Assembly: GCF_027023985.1 (NCBI RefSeq)
Contig: NZ_JALVTW010000025.1
Coordinates: forward strand, 1 to 64,000
Direction: 5' to 3'
Source of the DNA: Persephonella sp.
Lineage (GTDB): Bacteria > Aquificota > Aquificia > Aquificales > Hydrogenothermaceae
Length of the DNA stretch: 64,000 bases
Positions 43,493 through 52,157 of this stretch are shown one piece after another. Position 1 is the first letter of the stretch. The number at the start of each line of letters is the position of its first letter. The notes beneath the pieces are model-generated. The model saw only the letters and a list, made by a program, of their open reading frames with translations, ran no database searches and had not been told where the DNA came from. The position numbers were made by a program, and so were the translations under genes.

Positions 43493-44609
43493 GATAGGAT
43501 TAATCATAATTGTTGCTTTGATTGTGGTTTTTGCCTTTGTGGCATTTAAATGGATAAAACACAGGATTGATTATGCCGTTACAGATGCAGTTTTTGTTGA
43601 GAGTGACCAGATGGCTAATCTCTCTTTTTACAGGGCACAGGGAAAAATTATAAAACTGTATAAAAATGAAGGGGATACTGTTAAAAAAGGAGAGGTTATT
43701 GCCGAGATAGACCCTACAGACTATATAACAAAGCTAAAACAGGTAAAACATCAGATACAAGCCCTTCAGGCAAAAAAAGCGTCCCTTGAGGAAAAACTGA
43801 AAAAAACCACACAAAAAGTTTCAATAAAAGAAAAAACAGCTTATTTAACAAAAGAGCAGGTAAAAACTTCAATAAAAGCCCTTGAACATCAGCTAAAACA
43901 GATAAAAGCAAAAATTCAGCTTGTTAAAAGAGACGTTGAAAGATTTGAAAGACTGGCAAAAAAAGAGTTAATCCCCCATAGAAAATATGAAGAAGCCCAG
44001 ACACAGCTTAAGATATTAATCCAGCAGAAAAAAGCCACTCTTCAGCAGATAGAGAGTCTGAAACTTAATCTTAAAAAAGCACAGGAAAGTATAAAACTGG
44101 CAGAGGCGGAAAAGCTAAGTATTCCTGAAATAAAGAAAAATATAGAAAGTCTACAAAATAAAATTCTGGCATTACAGCAGCAGAAGAAGGATTTAGAAAA
44201 TTTAATCTCATATACAAAGTTAATTTCACCATACAACGGAAAAATAGCCAAAAAGTTTGTTAGCGAAGGAGAAGTAGTTCCTGCAGGGAAACCGATTTAT
44301 GCTATTGTTCCGGACAACACCCTTTATATCCTTGTTTTACTTGAAGAAACAAAACTGAAAGGTGTAAAAATAGGCAGCAAAGCAATAATACATATTGATG
44401 CTTATCCGGACAAGGAATACAAAGGAGAAGTCTTTGAGATAAATCCTGCAACGGCAGCAAAATTTGCTTTAGTTCCAAGGGATGTAACTGCCGGAGAGTT
44501 TACAAAAGTAGCCCAGAGGATACCTGTAAAAATAAAAATTACAGAAGGGGATTTATCTGTCCTGAAAGTTGGTCTTGGCGGAAAAGTAGAAATAAAAAGG
44601 GAAAAATAA
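43482..44609 (+). CDS. Membrane fusion (adaptor) protein, HlyD/EmrA type, first copy
   Basis: A 375-residue adaptor with one N-terminal membrane helix (IGLIIIVALIVVFAFVAF). A biotinyl-lipoyl half motif (AQGKIIKLYKNEGDTVKKG) comes next, then a very long coiled-coil hairpin of about 190 residues rich in Lys, Gln and Leu. The second lipoyl half is ISPYNGKIAKKFVSEGEVV, followed by a beta-barrel domain. The long hairpin is typical of EmrA, which serves MFS pumps. It stands between the TolC and EmrB-type genes. Confidence 0.9.
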   Translation: MRNKIGLIIIVALIVVFAFVAFKWIKHRIDYAVTDAVFVESDQMANLSFYRAQGKIIKLYKNEGDTVKKGEVIAEIDPTDYITKLKQVKHQIQALQAKKASLEEKLKKTTQKVSIKEKTAYLTKEQVKTSIKALEHQLKQIKAKIQLVKRDVERFERLAKKELIPHRKYEEAQTQLKILIQQKKATLQQIESLKLNLKKAQESIKLAEAEKLSIPEIKKNIESLQNKILALQQQKKDLENLISYTKLISPYNGKIAKKFVSEGEVVPAGKPIYAIVPDNTLYILVLLEETKLKGVKIGSKAIIHIDAYPDKEYKGEVFEINPATAAKFALVPRDVTAGEFTKVAQRIPVKIKITEGDLSVLKVGLGGKVEIKREK

Positions 44610-44610
44610 A

Positions 44611-46167
44611 TTGAACACAGATACACCTATTTATCAGCAGATATCAGTCTGGGAAAGAACGCTTATAACGATAATAGTAATGCTTGGGGCTTTTATGGCT
44701 ATTCTGGATACAACCATTGTTGATATTATTGTTCCAAAAATCACAGCCCCTTTAAAAACTGACCTTTACGGTGCCCAATGGGTTATCACAGCATATATGA
44801 TAGCCTCTGCCACTATGCTGATACTGGCTGAATGGCTAGACAAAAATTTTGGTCTGAGAAAAATCTATATATTCGGGGTTTTCCTGTTTGCTATTTCTTC
44901 TTTTGCCTGTGGTATATCAGACAGTCTTGAAACTATGGTGGCTGCAAGGGTTTTTCAAGGGATGGGAGAAGCCTTTATTATGGCAACGGCACAGGCAATT
45001 TTATTCTCCGTTTATCCTCCTGAGAAAAAAGGTCTGGCAATGGGGATTTTCGGGCTTGGTGTTAGTTTTGCCCCTTCTATAGGTCCTACCCTTGGTGGAT
45101 ATATCACAGAATATCTAAACTGGCGATGGGTATTTTTTATAAATATTCCTGTTGGAATTTTGACTGTTCTTCTGGCGCTATTTTATCTTCCTGAAACAAG
45201 TTTAATCAGGGAAAAAACAAGACTTAATTTTATTTCCTTTGGCCTCTTATCACTTTTTACCATTACAACGCTGATAATACTTTCAAAAGGACAGCAGCTT
45301 GGCTGGTTCATGTCTGATTTTATTGTCTATATGGTAATAATTGCCGTTTTTTCTCTGCTGTTTTATATCCTGTCTGAAATGGTTTCAAAACAGCCTTTAA
45401 TTGATTTTTCAATATTTAAAATAAAGGAATATTTTGTAGGATTTTCTATATTCTTTTTACTCCTTGGTTTTTCAATGTATCAGGTTTTTTATCTACTGCC
45501 CCTTTATTTTGAGTTTTTAAAAGGGTTATCTACTTTTGATGCAGGTTTACATATTCTTGCATTTGCGGTTTTTATTGCACTCTTTTCACCTATAGCAGGG
45601 ATACTGTCAGACAAAATAGGAGAGAAAAAGGTCTTATATATGGCAATTGTTATTTATTTGATAGCATCATTATACTTCCTGCCACGGCTTGATTATTTCA
45701 CACCGAATATAAAAGCTGCCATTATGACAATTCCTCTGGGGATATCACTGGGGATGTTTTTTGCACCGGTTACTACACTTGCATTAAGAAATCTTGGGGA
45801 AAAAACATCATTGGGAACCGGACTACTGCATTACTCCAGATTTATAGGTGGTTCTTTTGGAACGGCTATAGCAACAAATGACCTGTATAAATATGGTTAT
45901 CAGCATTTTGAGGGTATCAATAATCAGCAGAACATATCCTATGTGGAAATGTTTATAACAAAGCTTAGTCATATATTCTCCCAGTTTACATATCCGGAAA
46001 AGGCAAAAAAGCTTGCAATGGCACTAATTTATAAAGTCCAGTATCTTTATAGTATGAACTGGTCTTTCCACGATACATTTTTGGTTGCAGGATTATGGGG
46101 GTTATTTGGGGCTTTACCTGCCTTAATTCTGGTTTATTTTGATATCTTTAGAAGGAGAAAAGCATGA
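44611..46167 (+). CDS. EmrB/QacA-type multidrug MFS transporter (DHA2, 14 helices)
   Basis: A 518-residue proton-driven exporter. Motif D1 is MAILDTTIVDIIVPKI in the first helix. The Asp-rich loop AEWLDKNFGLRKIY is motif A, and GLGVSFAPSIGPTLGGYI is motif C of drug-proton antiporters. Hydrophobic segments count to about 14. The start is TTG at 44611, two bases after the adaptor's stop, with AGGGAAAA ahead; a later in-frame ATG would cut into the first helix. It would form a tripartite pump with the adaptors and TolC protein. The substrate is unknown. Confidence 0.9.
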   Translation: MNTDTPIYQQISVWERTLITIIVMLGAFMAILDTTIVDIIVPKITAPLKTDLYGAQWVITAYMIASATMLILAEWLDKNFGLRKIYIFGVFLFAISSFACGISDSLETMVAARVFQGMGEAFIMATAQAILFSVYPPEKKGLAMGIFGLGVSFAPSIGPTLGGYITEYLNWRWVFFINIPVGILTVLLALFYLPETSLIREKTRLNFISFGLLSLFTITTLIILSKGQQLGWFMSDFIVYMVIIAVFSLLFYILSEMVSKQPLIDFSIFKIKEYFVGFSIFFLLLGFSMYQVFYLLPLYFEFLKGLSTFDAGLHILAFAVFIALFSPIAGILSDKIGEKKVLYMAIVIYLIASLYFLPRLDYFTPNIKAAIMTIPLGISLGMFFAPVTTLALRNLGEKTSLGTGLLHYSRFIGGSFGTAIATNDLYKYGYQHFEGINNQQNISYVEMFITKLSHIFSQFTYPEKAKKLAMALIYKVQYLYSMNWSFHDTFLVAGLWGLFGALPALILVYFDIFRRRKA

Positions 46168-47321
46168 ATGCCATAAAAAAATACTGGTTGGGATTTGTTG
46201 TCCTGTTTCTTGTTGTGGTAGCTGCTTATTTTATTTATTTGAAGCTAAACCCAAAAAAACTACCCCCAAATCTTGTTATGGGAACAGGAAGAATAGATGG
46301 GGATTTAATCAATATAAACACAAAATACCCCGGAAGGATAAAACTCCTTGCTGTAGATGAAGGGGACAGGATAACAAAAGGTCAGCTTATAGCAAAATTA
46401 CAAAGTAAGGAATACGAAGCACAGCTAAAAGCAATAGAAGCAGAGATTAAAGCAAAACAAAAGGAAATAGAAGCCCAGAAAGTTCAGCTTCAAATTATAA
46501 AAGAAACCTTGCCTGAGAATGTCCAGAAAGCCTATGCAAATCTAAAATCCAGTAGATTTATGCTTGAGGAATTAAACCAGCAGATAAACTCTATGAAAAA
46601 GATTGTCCAGCAAGATGAAAGGGATTTTAAAAGGTTTAAATCTTTGACAGAAAAATCACTTTTTCCAAAGGAAAAATTTGAAAAAATAAAACTTAAGCTG
46701 GAAACAGATAAAGACAAACTAAAAGCCCTATTAAAAAAGAAAAACCAGCTAATCCAGCAGATAAACGCTGCAGAAAGTTCGTTAAAACAGGCAAAATCCA
46801 CACTAAAAAAAGTTCAGGCAGTTGAAAAATCAATAGTAGCCCTGCAGGAAAGCATTAAAGCCTTAAACGCGAAAAAGCAGCAGATACAGGCTGTCCTTGA
46901 TGAACTGAACATATATTCTCCAATTAATGGTTATGTGGTTGATAAAGTAGCCAATGTAGGCGAGGTGCTTGGGGCAGGAATGACCGTTATAACAGCAATA
47001 AATCCGGATGATTTATATCTGAAAATGTTTGTTGATACAATTTACACAGGAAAAATAAAAGTGGGAGACAAAGCAGAGATATTCCTTGACGCTTATCCGG
47101 ACAAACCAATTCCTGCAATTGTTGTAAAAATTGCCAAAAAGGCAGAGTTTACACCAAAAGAGGTTGCAGTCAGAGAAGATAGAATTCAAAGGGTTTATGC
47201 AGTTCATATAAAACCTGTTGAACCTAATCCATTGCTTAAGCTGGGACTTCCAGCAATTGGAGTTATTTCCCTTGATGGAAAAGGTTTACCAAAAAGTCTA
47301 AAGGAGCTTCCGGAGCTTTGA
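46164..47321 (+). CDS. Membrane fusion (adaptor) protein, HlyD type, second copy
   Basis: A 385-residue protein with an N-terminal membrane helix (WLGFVVLFLVVVAAYFIYL). It has lipoyl halves around IKLLAVDEGDRITKGQLIA and IYSPINGYVVDKVANVGEVL, about 180 residues of coiled-coil hairpin between them, and a beta-barrel. It differs clearly from the first adaptor and is closer to YhiI/YbhG-type adaptors that feed ABC exporters (GRIDGDLININTKYPGRI). With the double ABC ATPase two genes downstream, it may belong to that transporter rather than to the EmrB pump. It overlaps the pump gene by four bases. Confidence 0.87.
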   Translation: MNAIKKYWLGFVVLFLVVVAAYFIYLKLNPKKLPPNLVMGTGRIDGDLININTKYPGRIKLLAVDEGDRITKGQLIAKLQSKEYEAQLKAIEAEIKAKQKEIEAQKVQLQIIKETLPENVQKAYANLKSSRFMLEELNQQINSMKKIVQQDERDFKRFKSLTEKSLFPKEKFEKIKLKLETDKDKLKALLKKKNQLIQQINAAESSLKQAKSTLKKVQAVEKSIVALQESIKALNAKKQQIQAVLDELNIYSPINGYVVDKVANVGEVLGAGMTVITAINPDDLYLKMFVDTIYTGKIKVGDKAEIFLDAYPDKPIPAIVVKIAKKAEFTPKEVAVREDRIQRVYAVHIKPVEPNPLLKLGLPAIGVISLDGKGLPKSLKELPEL

Positions 47322-47332
47322 GGGAAGTTTAG

Positions 47333-48457
47333 ATGATGTATCAAAAAGTTATTTTGTATGTGGCTTTAATAGTTTTAACGATAGCAGGCTTTTTTGTTCT
47401 GAAAAAATTAACCCCCCGTGTATTGAAAAAATTACAGAAGAAATTCTCAATTAGAGAAAGGGATGTAGTTATCTTAGGAGATATTTTTATCAAAACAGTA
47501 GGCATTTTAGTATTTATTATTCTGTTTAATCTAATAGCCCATTTTCCGTATTTGGATAAGTATTTTGAAAAGTATGTTATCTCCTTGCTTAAAACCAGTA
47601 TTATAGAAACAGAATCTATCAAACTAAGTATTTACTCAATAATCAGAGGAATAATAATCTTTTATTCCCTTCTTTTAATCACAAAATTTTTCCGGAAAAT
47701 TTTGGAGATTTATTTTTATTACAAAGCCAAAGGTGAAGAAGTTGCCACAACAATTGATATTCTGGTTTACCATTTTGCACTGGTCATTATTGTCCTGATT
47801 ACATTATCTGCAATGGGAATAACTTGGAAACTGCTTATCCCAATTGCCGGAGCACTGGGAATAGGCATTGGTTTTGGTATTCAGGATATCGTAAATAACT
47901 TTATCAGCGGTTTTATTCTTCTTCTGGGAAAAACAATAAAAAGAGGCGACTGGATTTCTATTGGGGACCAGTTTGGCAAAATTATAGATATTGGGGTTAG
48001 AACCTCAGTTCTTAGAACTCTTGATAACATTGATATTATTATCCCTAACTCTCATCTGGTTTCAAACAAACTGATTAACTGGTCTCACACTGACCCCGTT
48101 GTTCGTATTCATATTCCTGTAGGAGTATCTTATAACTCGGATGTTGAGAAGGTAAAGATGACCCTCTTGGAAGTTGCAGAAAAAGCACCATTTGTCCTTA
48201 AAAACCGCCCCCGTGAAGCAAGATTTGTTGAATTTGGAGATAGCTCCCTTAATTTTGAGCTCCTTGTCTGGATAAATGTAAAAAGAACTCCAATACCCCT
48301 TGCAAAGAGTGAACTTAACTACCGTATCTGGTATGCATTCAAAGAAAAAGGCATAGAAATTCCATATCCCCAAAGAGACATCTGGTTCAAAAATAAACTG
48401 ATAATCCAAAAAGAAAAAGATGAAAAAGACACTACAAGTAAAAAATCTGACAGTTAG
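47333..48457 (+). CDS. Small-conductance mechanosensitive channel (MscS family)
   Basis: A 374-residue channel protein. It has several N-terminal membrane helices, then the pore helix GALGIGIGFGIQDIVNNFIS and the beta domain GDWISIGDQFGKIIDIGVRT with IIPNSHLVSNKLINWS. The C-terminal cage ends in YPQRDIWFKN. It should release solutes on osmotic downshock. Its place inside an efflux operon is unusual. The double-ABC gene starts 38 bases before its stop. Confidence 0.93.
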   Translation: MMYQKVILYVALIVLTIAGFFVLKKLTPRVLKKLQKKFSIRERDVVILGDIFIKTVGILVFIILFNLIAHFPYLDKYFEKYVISLLKTSIIETESIKLSIYSIIRGIIIFYSLLLITKFFRKILEIYFYYKAKGEEVATTIDILVYHFALVIIVLITLSAMGITWKLLIPIAGALGIGIGFGIQDIVNNFISGFILLLGKTIKRGDWISIGDQFGKIIDIGVRTSVLRTLDNIDIIIPNSHLVSNKLINWSHTDPVVRIHIPVGVSYNSDVEKVKMTLLEVAEKAPFVLKNRPREARFVEFGDSSLNFELLVWINVKRTPIPLAKSELNYRIWYAFKEKGIEIPYPQRDIWFKNKLIIQKEKDEKDTTSKKSDS

Positions 48458-50042
48458 ATATAAGAAAAAAATCGGGATTAAAGGGGCTTCTTTGGAAGCT
48501 GATGAAGGGGAGATTATTGGCTTTATTGGTCCTGATGGAGCTGGAAAAAGCTCATTAATGCATGCTATCGCAGGTGTAATTAAGTTCGAAGGAGAAATTA
48601 TTTATAGAGATCATACTTATCGTTCTCCAAAAGAAGCAGAAAAAATAAAACCATATATAGGCTTTATGCCACAGGGAATTGGACTGGTCTTATATCCACT
48701 TTTAACTGTAAAAGAGCATTTAGATTTTTTTACGGCAATAAGAAATCTTAAAAAGGATGATGAATACTGGCAGTATCGGGAAAGATTGCTTAAAATGGCA
48801 GGTTTGTATCAGTTTCAGGACAGACAGGCTGGACACCTTAGCGGTGGTATGCAGCAAAAATTATCTTTAATCTGCACTCTTATTCATAAACCAAAACTTC
48901 TTATACTTGATGAACCTACAACAGGAGTAGACCCACTCAGCAGGCGGGAGCTTTGGGAAATTATTGATGAAATAAGAAAAAAAGAAGGAATTATTGCTCT
49001 TATAAGCACAGGATATATGCAGGAAGCAGAAAAAATGGACAGGGTTCTACTTTTTGAAGATGGGCAGATTATTGCAAAAGGAACAGCTCAAGAACTTATA
49101 GACTCTGTTAGAGAGTATACATATGTTGAAACTGAATGCCATGATGAATGTTTTTCATTTAATAAAAGAACATACTCTTTAAAGCCTTTAAATGTTCCTC
49201 ACGCAGAGCCAGACCTTGAAAGTGTTTTCTTTGTGGATGCCTTGAAAAAATATAAACATATTTCAGAAATAACCGTTGAAGAAAGGGAAACACAGATAGA
49301 AATCCCGGAAATAGTTATGGAAGCAAAAGGCTTAACAAAAAGATTTGGTGATTTTGTAGCAGACGACCATATAGACATGATTTTGAGAAAAGGAGAAATA
49401 CTCGGGCTGTTAGGTGCCAATGGTGCAGGAAAGACAACATTTATAAAAATGCTACTAGGACTTTATCCAATTGATGAAGGAGAGCTCTGGCTACTTGGAA
49501 AAAAGATAGAGAGCTACAAAGACAGGCTTGAGCTAAAAAGCAAAATTGGATATGTCAGCCAGAAATTTGCCCTTTATAAAGATATGACAGTCAGGGAAAA
49601 TCTAATTTATTTTGCAAATATGCACAGAATACCTGTCTCAAAAGCCATAAAAAGAATAGAAAAATTGGCAGAGGGTCTGGGATTTAAGGAGTATATGAAC
49701 TATTTACCAACAGAACTCCCTCTTGGTATAAACCAGAGATTTTCTGTTGCTGCTGCTATACTCCACGAGCCAGTGGTTTTATTCTTAGATGAACCTACAA
49801 GTGGTGTTGATGCAGTTGCAAGGGCTCAGCTTTGGAAATTACTGCATCAGCTTAAACAAAAATGGGGAATATCTATTCTTATCACCACCCACTATATGAG
49901 CGAAGCTGAATACTGCAACAGGGTGGTTGTTCTGAAACAAGGTAAGAAAATCGTTGACGACACTCCTGAAAACCTTCACAAAAAATTCCCAGACGCCAAA
50001 ACTTTTGAAGATATTTTTGTTAAATTTTATGAAGAGAATTAA
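48420..50042 (+). CDS. Double ABC transporter ATPase (YhiH/YbhF-like)
   Basis: 540 residues with two ATPase domains. First: Walker A GPDGAGKSS, signature LSGGMQQKL, Walker B LLILDEPTTGVD. Second: Walker A GANGAGKTT, a degenerate signature LPLGINQRF, Walker B VLFLDEPTSGVD. The order adaptor-ATPase-ATPase resembles YhiI-RbbA or YbhG-YbhF clusters, where an ABC-2 permease follows. No permease gene follows here; a HEPN-MNT pair comes next. The ATG lies within the mscS end. Confidence 0.9.
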   Translation: MKKTLQVKNLTVRYKKKIGIKGASLEADEGEIIGFIGPDGAGKSSLMHAIAGVIKFEGEIIYRDHTYRSPKEAEKIKPYIGFMPQGIGLVLYPLLTVKEHLDFFTAIRNLKKDDEYWQYRERLLKMAGLYQFQDRQAGHLSGGMQQKLSLICTLIHKPKLLILDEPTTGVDPLSRRELWEIIDEIRKKEGIIALISTGYMQEAEKMDRVLLFEDGQIIAKGTAQELIDSVREYTYVETECHDECFSFNKRTYSLKPLNVPHAEPDLESVFFVDALKKYKHISEITVEERETQIEIPEIVMEAKGLTKRFGDFVADDHIDMILRKGEILGLLGANGAGKTTFIKMLLGLYPIDEGELWLLGKKIESYKDRLELKSKIGYVSQKFALYKDMTVRENLIYFANMHRIPVSKAIKRIEKLAEGLGFKEYMNYLPTELPLGINQRFSVAAAILHEPVVLFLDEPTSGVDAVARAQLWKLLHQLKQKWGISILITTHYMSEAEYCNRVVVLKQGKKIVDDTPENLHKKFPDAKTFEDIFVKFYEEN

Positions 50043-50084
50043 AAAGTTTAAAATTATGTTTAAAAGTTTTAGGAAATTTGAATA

Positions 50085-50537
50085 ATGAAGGATATAAAGC
50101 TGATTTTACAGGAAATTGAAAAGCATATTGATACTTTAGATTACGAAACAAAAAAGCTGAAAGAGCTTAACTTGTCTCCAGAAGATTTGGATAATTATGA
50201 AAACATAGTTTTACTTGATGCCTTTATTTTTAGATTTATAAAACTTCAAAGTGCAATAGGAGAAAAATTATTTCCATTATTTTTTGAAATTTTGACAGGA
50301 AGAAATTATACAGAAGTTACTTTTATAGATATATTAAACACTCTTGAAAAATATGGTTTTTTAGAAAGTGCTGAAGAATGGAACAAAATTAGAAAACTAA
50401 GAAATGAGTTTGTCCATATATACCCGTGGGAAACTGATATAAAATTAGAAGCAGTCAAAAACGCAATAGAAAAATTAAATTATATTAAAAAGACTTTTTT
50501 CAAAATAAGGAATTATCTTAATGCAAAAGGTATATAA
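50085..50537 (+). CDS. HEPN-domain toxin (HepT-like)
   Basis: A 150-residue helical HEPN protein. The ribonuclease motif RNEFVHIY (Arg106, His111, Tyr113) is the RX4HXY form found in HepT. In that family the tyrosine is the residue modified by the partner MntA. It should cleave RNA when free. The gene precedes and overlaps (17 bases) its nucleotidyltransferase partner. It sits after the ABC ATPase with a 42-base gap and lacks a strong ribosome site. Confidence 0.85.
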   Translation: MKDIKLILQEIEKHIDTLDYETKKLKELNLSPEDLDNYENIVLLDAFIFRFIKLQSAIGEKLFPLFFEILTGRNYTEVTFIDILNTLEKYGFLESAEEWNKIRKLRNEFVHIYPWETDIKLEAVKNAIEKLNYIKKTFFKIRNYLNAKGI

Positions 50538-50838
50538 AAAAGTCAGACTTTCAAAAGATGTTATTGATGAAATCATAAATTTATCTAAAAAATATTTTGG
50601 GCAAAATTGCCGAGTCTGGATTTTTGGTTCAAGGGCGGATTTAACGAAAAAAGGCGGTGATATTGATATATACATAGAAACGCCAGAATACAAAAATATC
50701 CTTGATAAGAAATTAGACTTTTTGGTTGAACTTGATAAAAAAATCGGCGAACAAAAAGTTGACTTAGTAATAAAACCATTAGACAGTCAGAACTATATAT
50801 CACAGGAAGCAAAATCAACAGGAATCAGGATTTATTAA
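50521..50838 (+). CDS. Minimal nucleotidyltransferase antitoxin (MntA-like)
   Basis: A 105-residue MNT protein. The catalytic motif FGSRADLTKKGGDIDIYIE has Gly36-Ser37 and aspartates 47 and 49, that is GSx9DxD, one residue shorter than the common GSx10DxD. In HepT-MntA pairs the MNT inactivates the HEPN toxin by attaching AMP to its tyrosine. Overlap with the toxin gene ensures joint expression. Unlike the remnant at 10470-10667 it looks complete. Confidence 0.87.
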   Translation: MQKVYKKVRLSKDVIDEIINLSKKYFGQNCRVWIFGSRADLTKKGGDIDIYIETPEYKNILDKKLDFLVELDKKIGEQKVDLVIKPLDSQNYISQEAKSTGIRIY

Positions 50839-50883
50839 AACTTTTAGCATTTCTGAGGATTACCCAGTATCTTTATTTTTAGG

Positions 50884-52026
50884 ATGAGAAAATATGTAAT
50901 TATCCTTGGAATAGTCAGCTTACTAACTGATATATCCAGTGAAATGATTTTCCCGATTTTACCTATTTTTTTGGAAAAATTCCTGTATGCAACTAAAACC
51001 CAAATAGGTTTGATTGAAGGATTAGCAGCATTAATAACAAGCTTTTTAAAGGTTTTTTCCGGATACCTGTCAGATAAGATTGGTAAAAGGAAACTTCTGG
51101 TGGTTTTGGGATATACTTTATCTGCTTTTTCAAAGCCCCTTTTATATTTTGCAACAAGCTGGATAGATGTTTTATGGATTAGAGCCTTAGAAAGAACAGG
51201 CAAAGGCGTAAGAACAGCCCCGAGAGATGCCATGATTTCCTCATTTTCTGAAGGAAAAAGCGGGCAGGCTTTTGGAATTCACAGAGGTATGGATACAGCA
51301 GGAGCAGTTTTAGGTTCGCTTTTTACATTTCTTTTTCTTATTTATTTTGGTGAAACCGAGGAAAATTTCAGAAAAATATTCTTATATGCCTTCTTTCCTG
51401 CAATAGCTGCAGTTGTTATTTTAATCGCTTTTGTAAAAGAACCTAAAATAAACAAAACCAGTTCTGAAATCAAAATTAGCTTTAAAGATCTTCCATCCGA
51501 TTTTAAAAAATTTGTGATAATCCAGTCTGTTTTTACACTTTTTACTATGAATTATACTTTTATTATTTTGAAAGCCAATGATGTCGGTATTTCTATCGGT
51601 TTTATTCCTCTTGCTTATCTGCTTTTTAATATTGTTTATGCTTTTTCCAGTTTTCCATTTGGTATTTTTTCAGACAAGATAGAAAAAACAAAAGCAATGC
51701 TGCTTACATATATTTTGTTTTCAATTACATCTTTTGTATTTTTGATAAAAAATTCATTCTTTGGCTGGCTGGGTTTTATTTTTTATGGAATATTTATGTC
51801 AGGTTATGAAGTGGTTTCAAGGGCTTTCATATCAGATTTAATAAAAAGTGAGAAAATAAAAGGCAGTGCTTATGGAATTTATCACACTTTAATTGGGATA
51901 ACGTCGTTTTTGTCTATGTTAATTGCAGGTATTTTATGGGATAAATTTGGCAGCTATATGCCTTTTTTAATCTCCTGCGTTATTTCTTTGTTTTTATCTT
52001 TTACTTTTGGGAAGTTGTTCAGGTAA
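50884..52026 (+). CDS. Major facilitator superfamily transporter
   Basis: A 380-residue, 12-helix MFS protein. Motif A is SGYLSDKIGKRKLL after helix 2, with RALERTGKGVRTAPRDAMI in the following loop and SFPFGIFSDKIEKTKA as the second-half motif A. The RTGKGxRxAPRDA loop marks a family of uncharacterised MFS exporters. The substrate is unknown. The ATG is preceded by an AGGA-type site. It follows the toxin-antitoxin pair by 45 bases. Confidence 0.87.
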   Translation: MRKYVIILGIVSLLTDISSEMIFPILPIFLEKFLYATKTQIGLIEGLAALITSFLKVFSGYLSDKIGKRKLLVVLGYTLSAFSKPLLYFATSWIDVLWIRALERTGKGVRTAPRDAMISSFSEGKSGQAFGIHRGMDTAGAVLGSLFTFLFLIYFGETEENFRKIFLYAFFPAIAAVVILIAFVKEPKINKTSSEIKISFKDLPSDFKKFVIIQSVFTLFTMNYTFIILKANDVGISIGFIPLAYLLFNIVYAFSSFPFGIFSDKIEKTKAMLLTYILFSITSFVFLIKNSFFGWLGFIFYGIFMSGYEVVSRAFISDLIKSEKIKGSAYGIYHTLIGITSFLSMLIAGILWDKFGSYMPFLISCVISLFLSFTFGKLFR

Positions 52027-52157
52027 AACTTAATAATAAATGTTATCGATTTTTTAAATTTTTTTAGTGATACTGTCCTAAATCATTAATAATCCTTAAA
52101 GTTTGGATATACGCTAACTTGCTTAGATATGCATATTAGATTATTATTATTTAACAA

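Noticed and set aside
48437-48456. Another copy of AAAAAATCTGACA (reverse TGTCAGATTTTTT) as a fourth ECF-like site
   Set aside because: It lies inside the mscS/ABC coding overlap and has no YGTTWAT at the right distance on the reverse strand.
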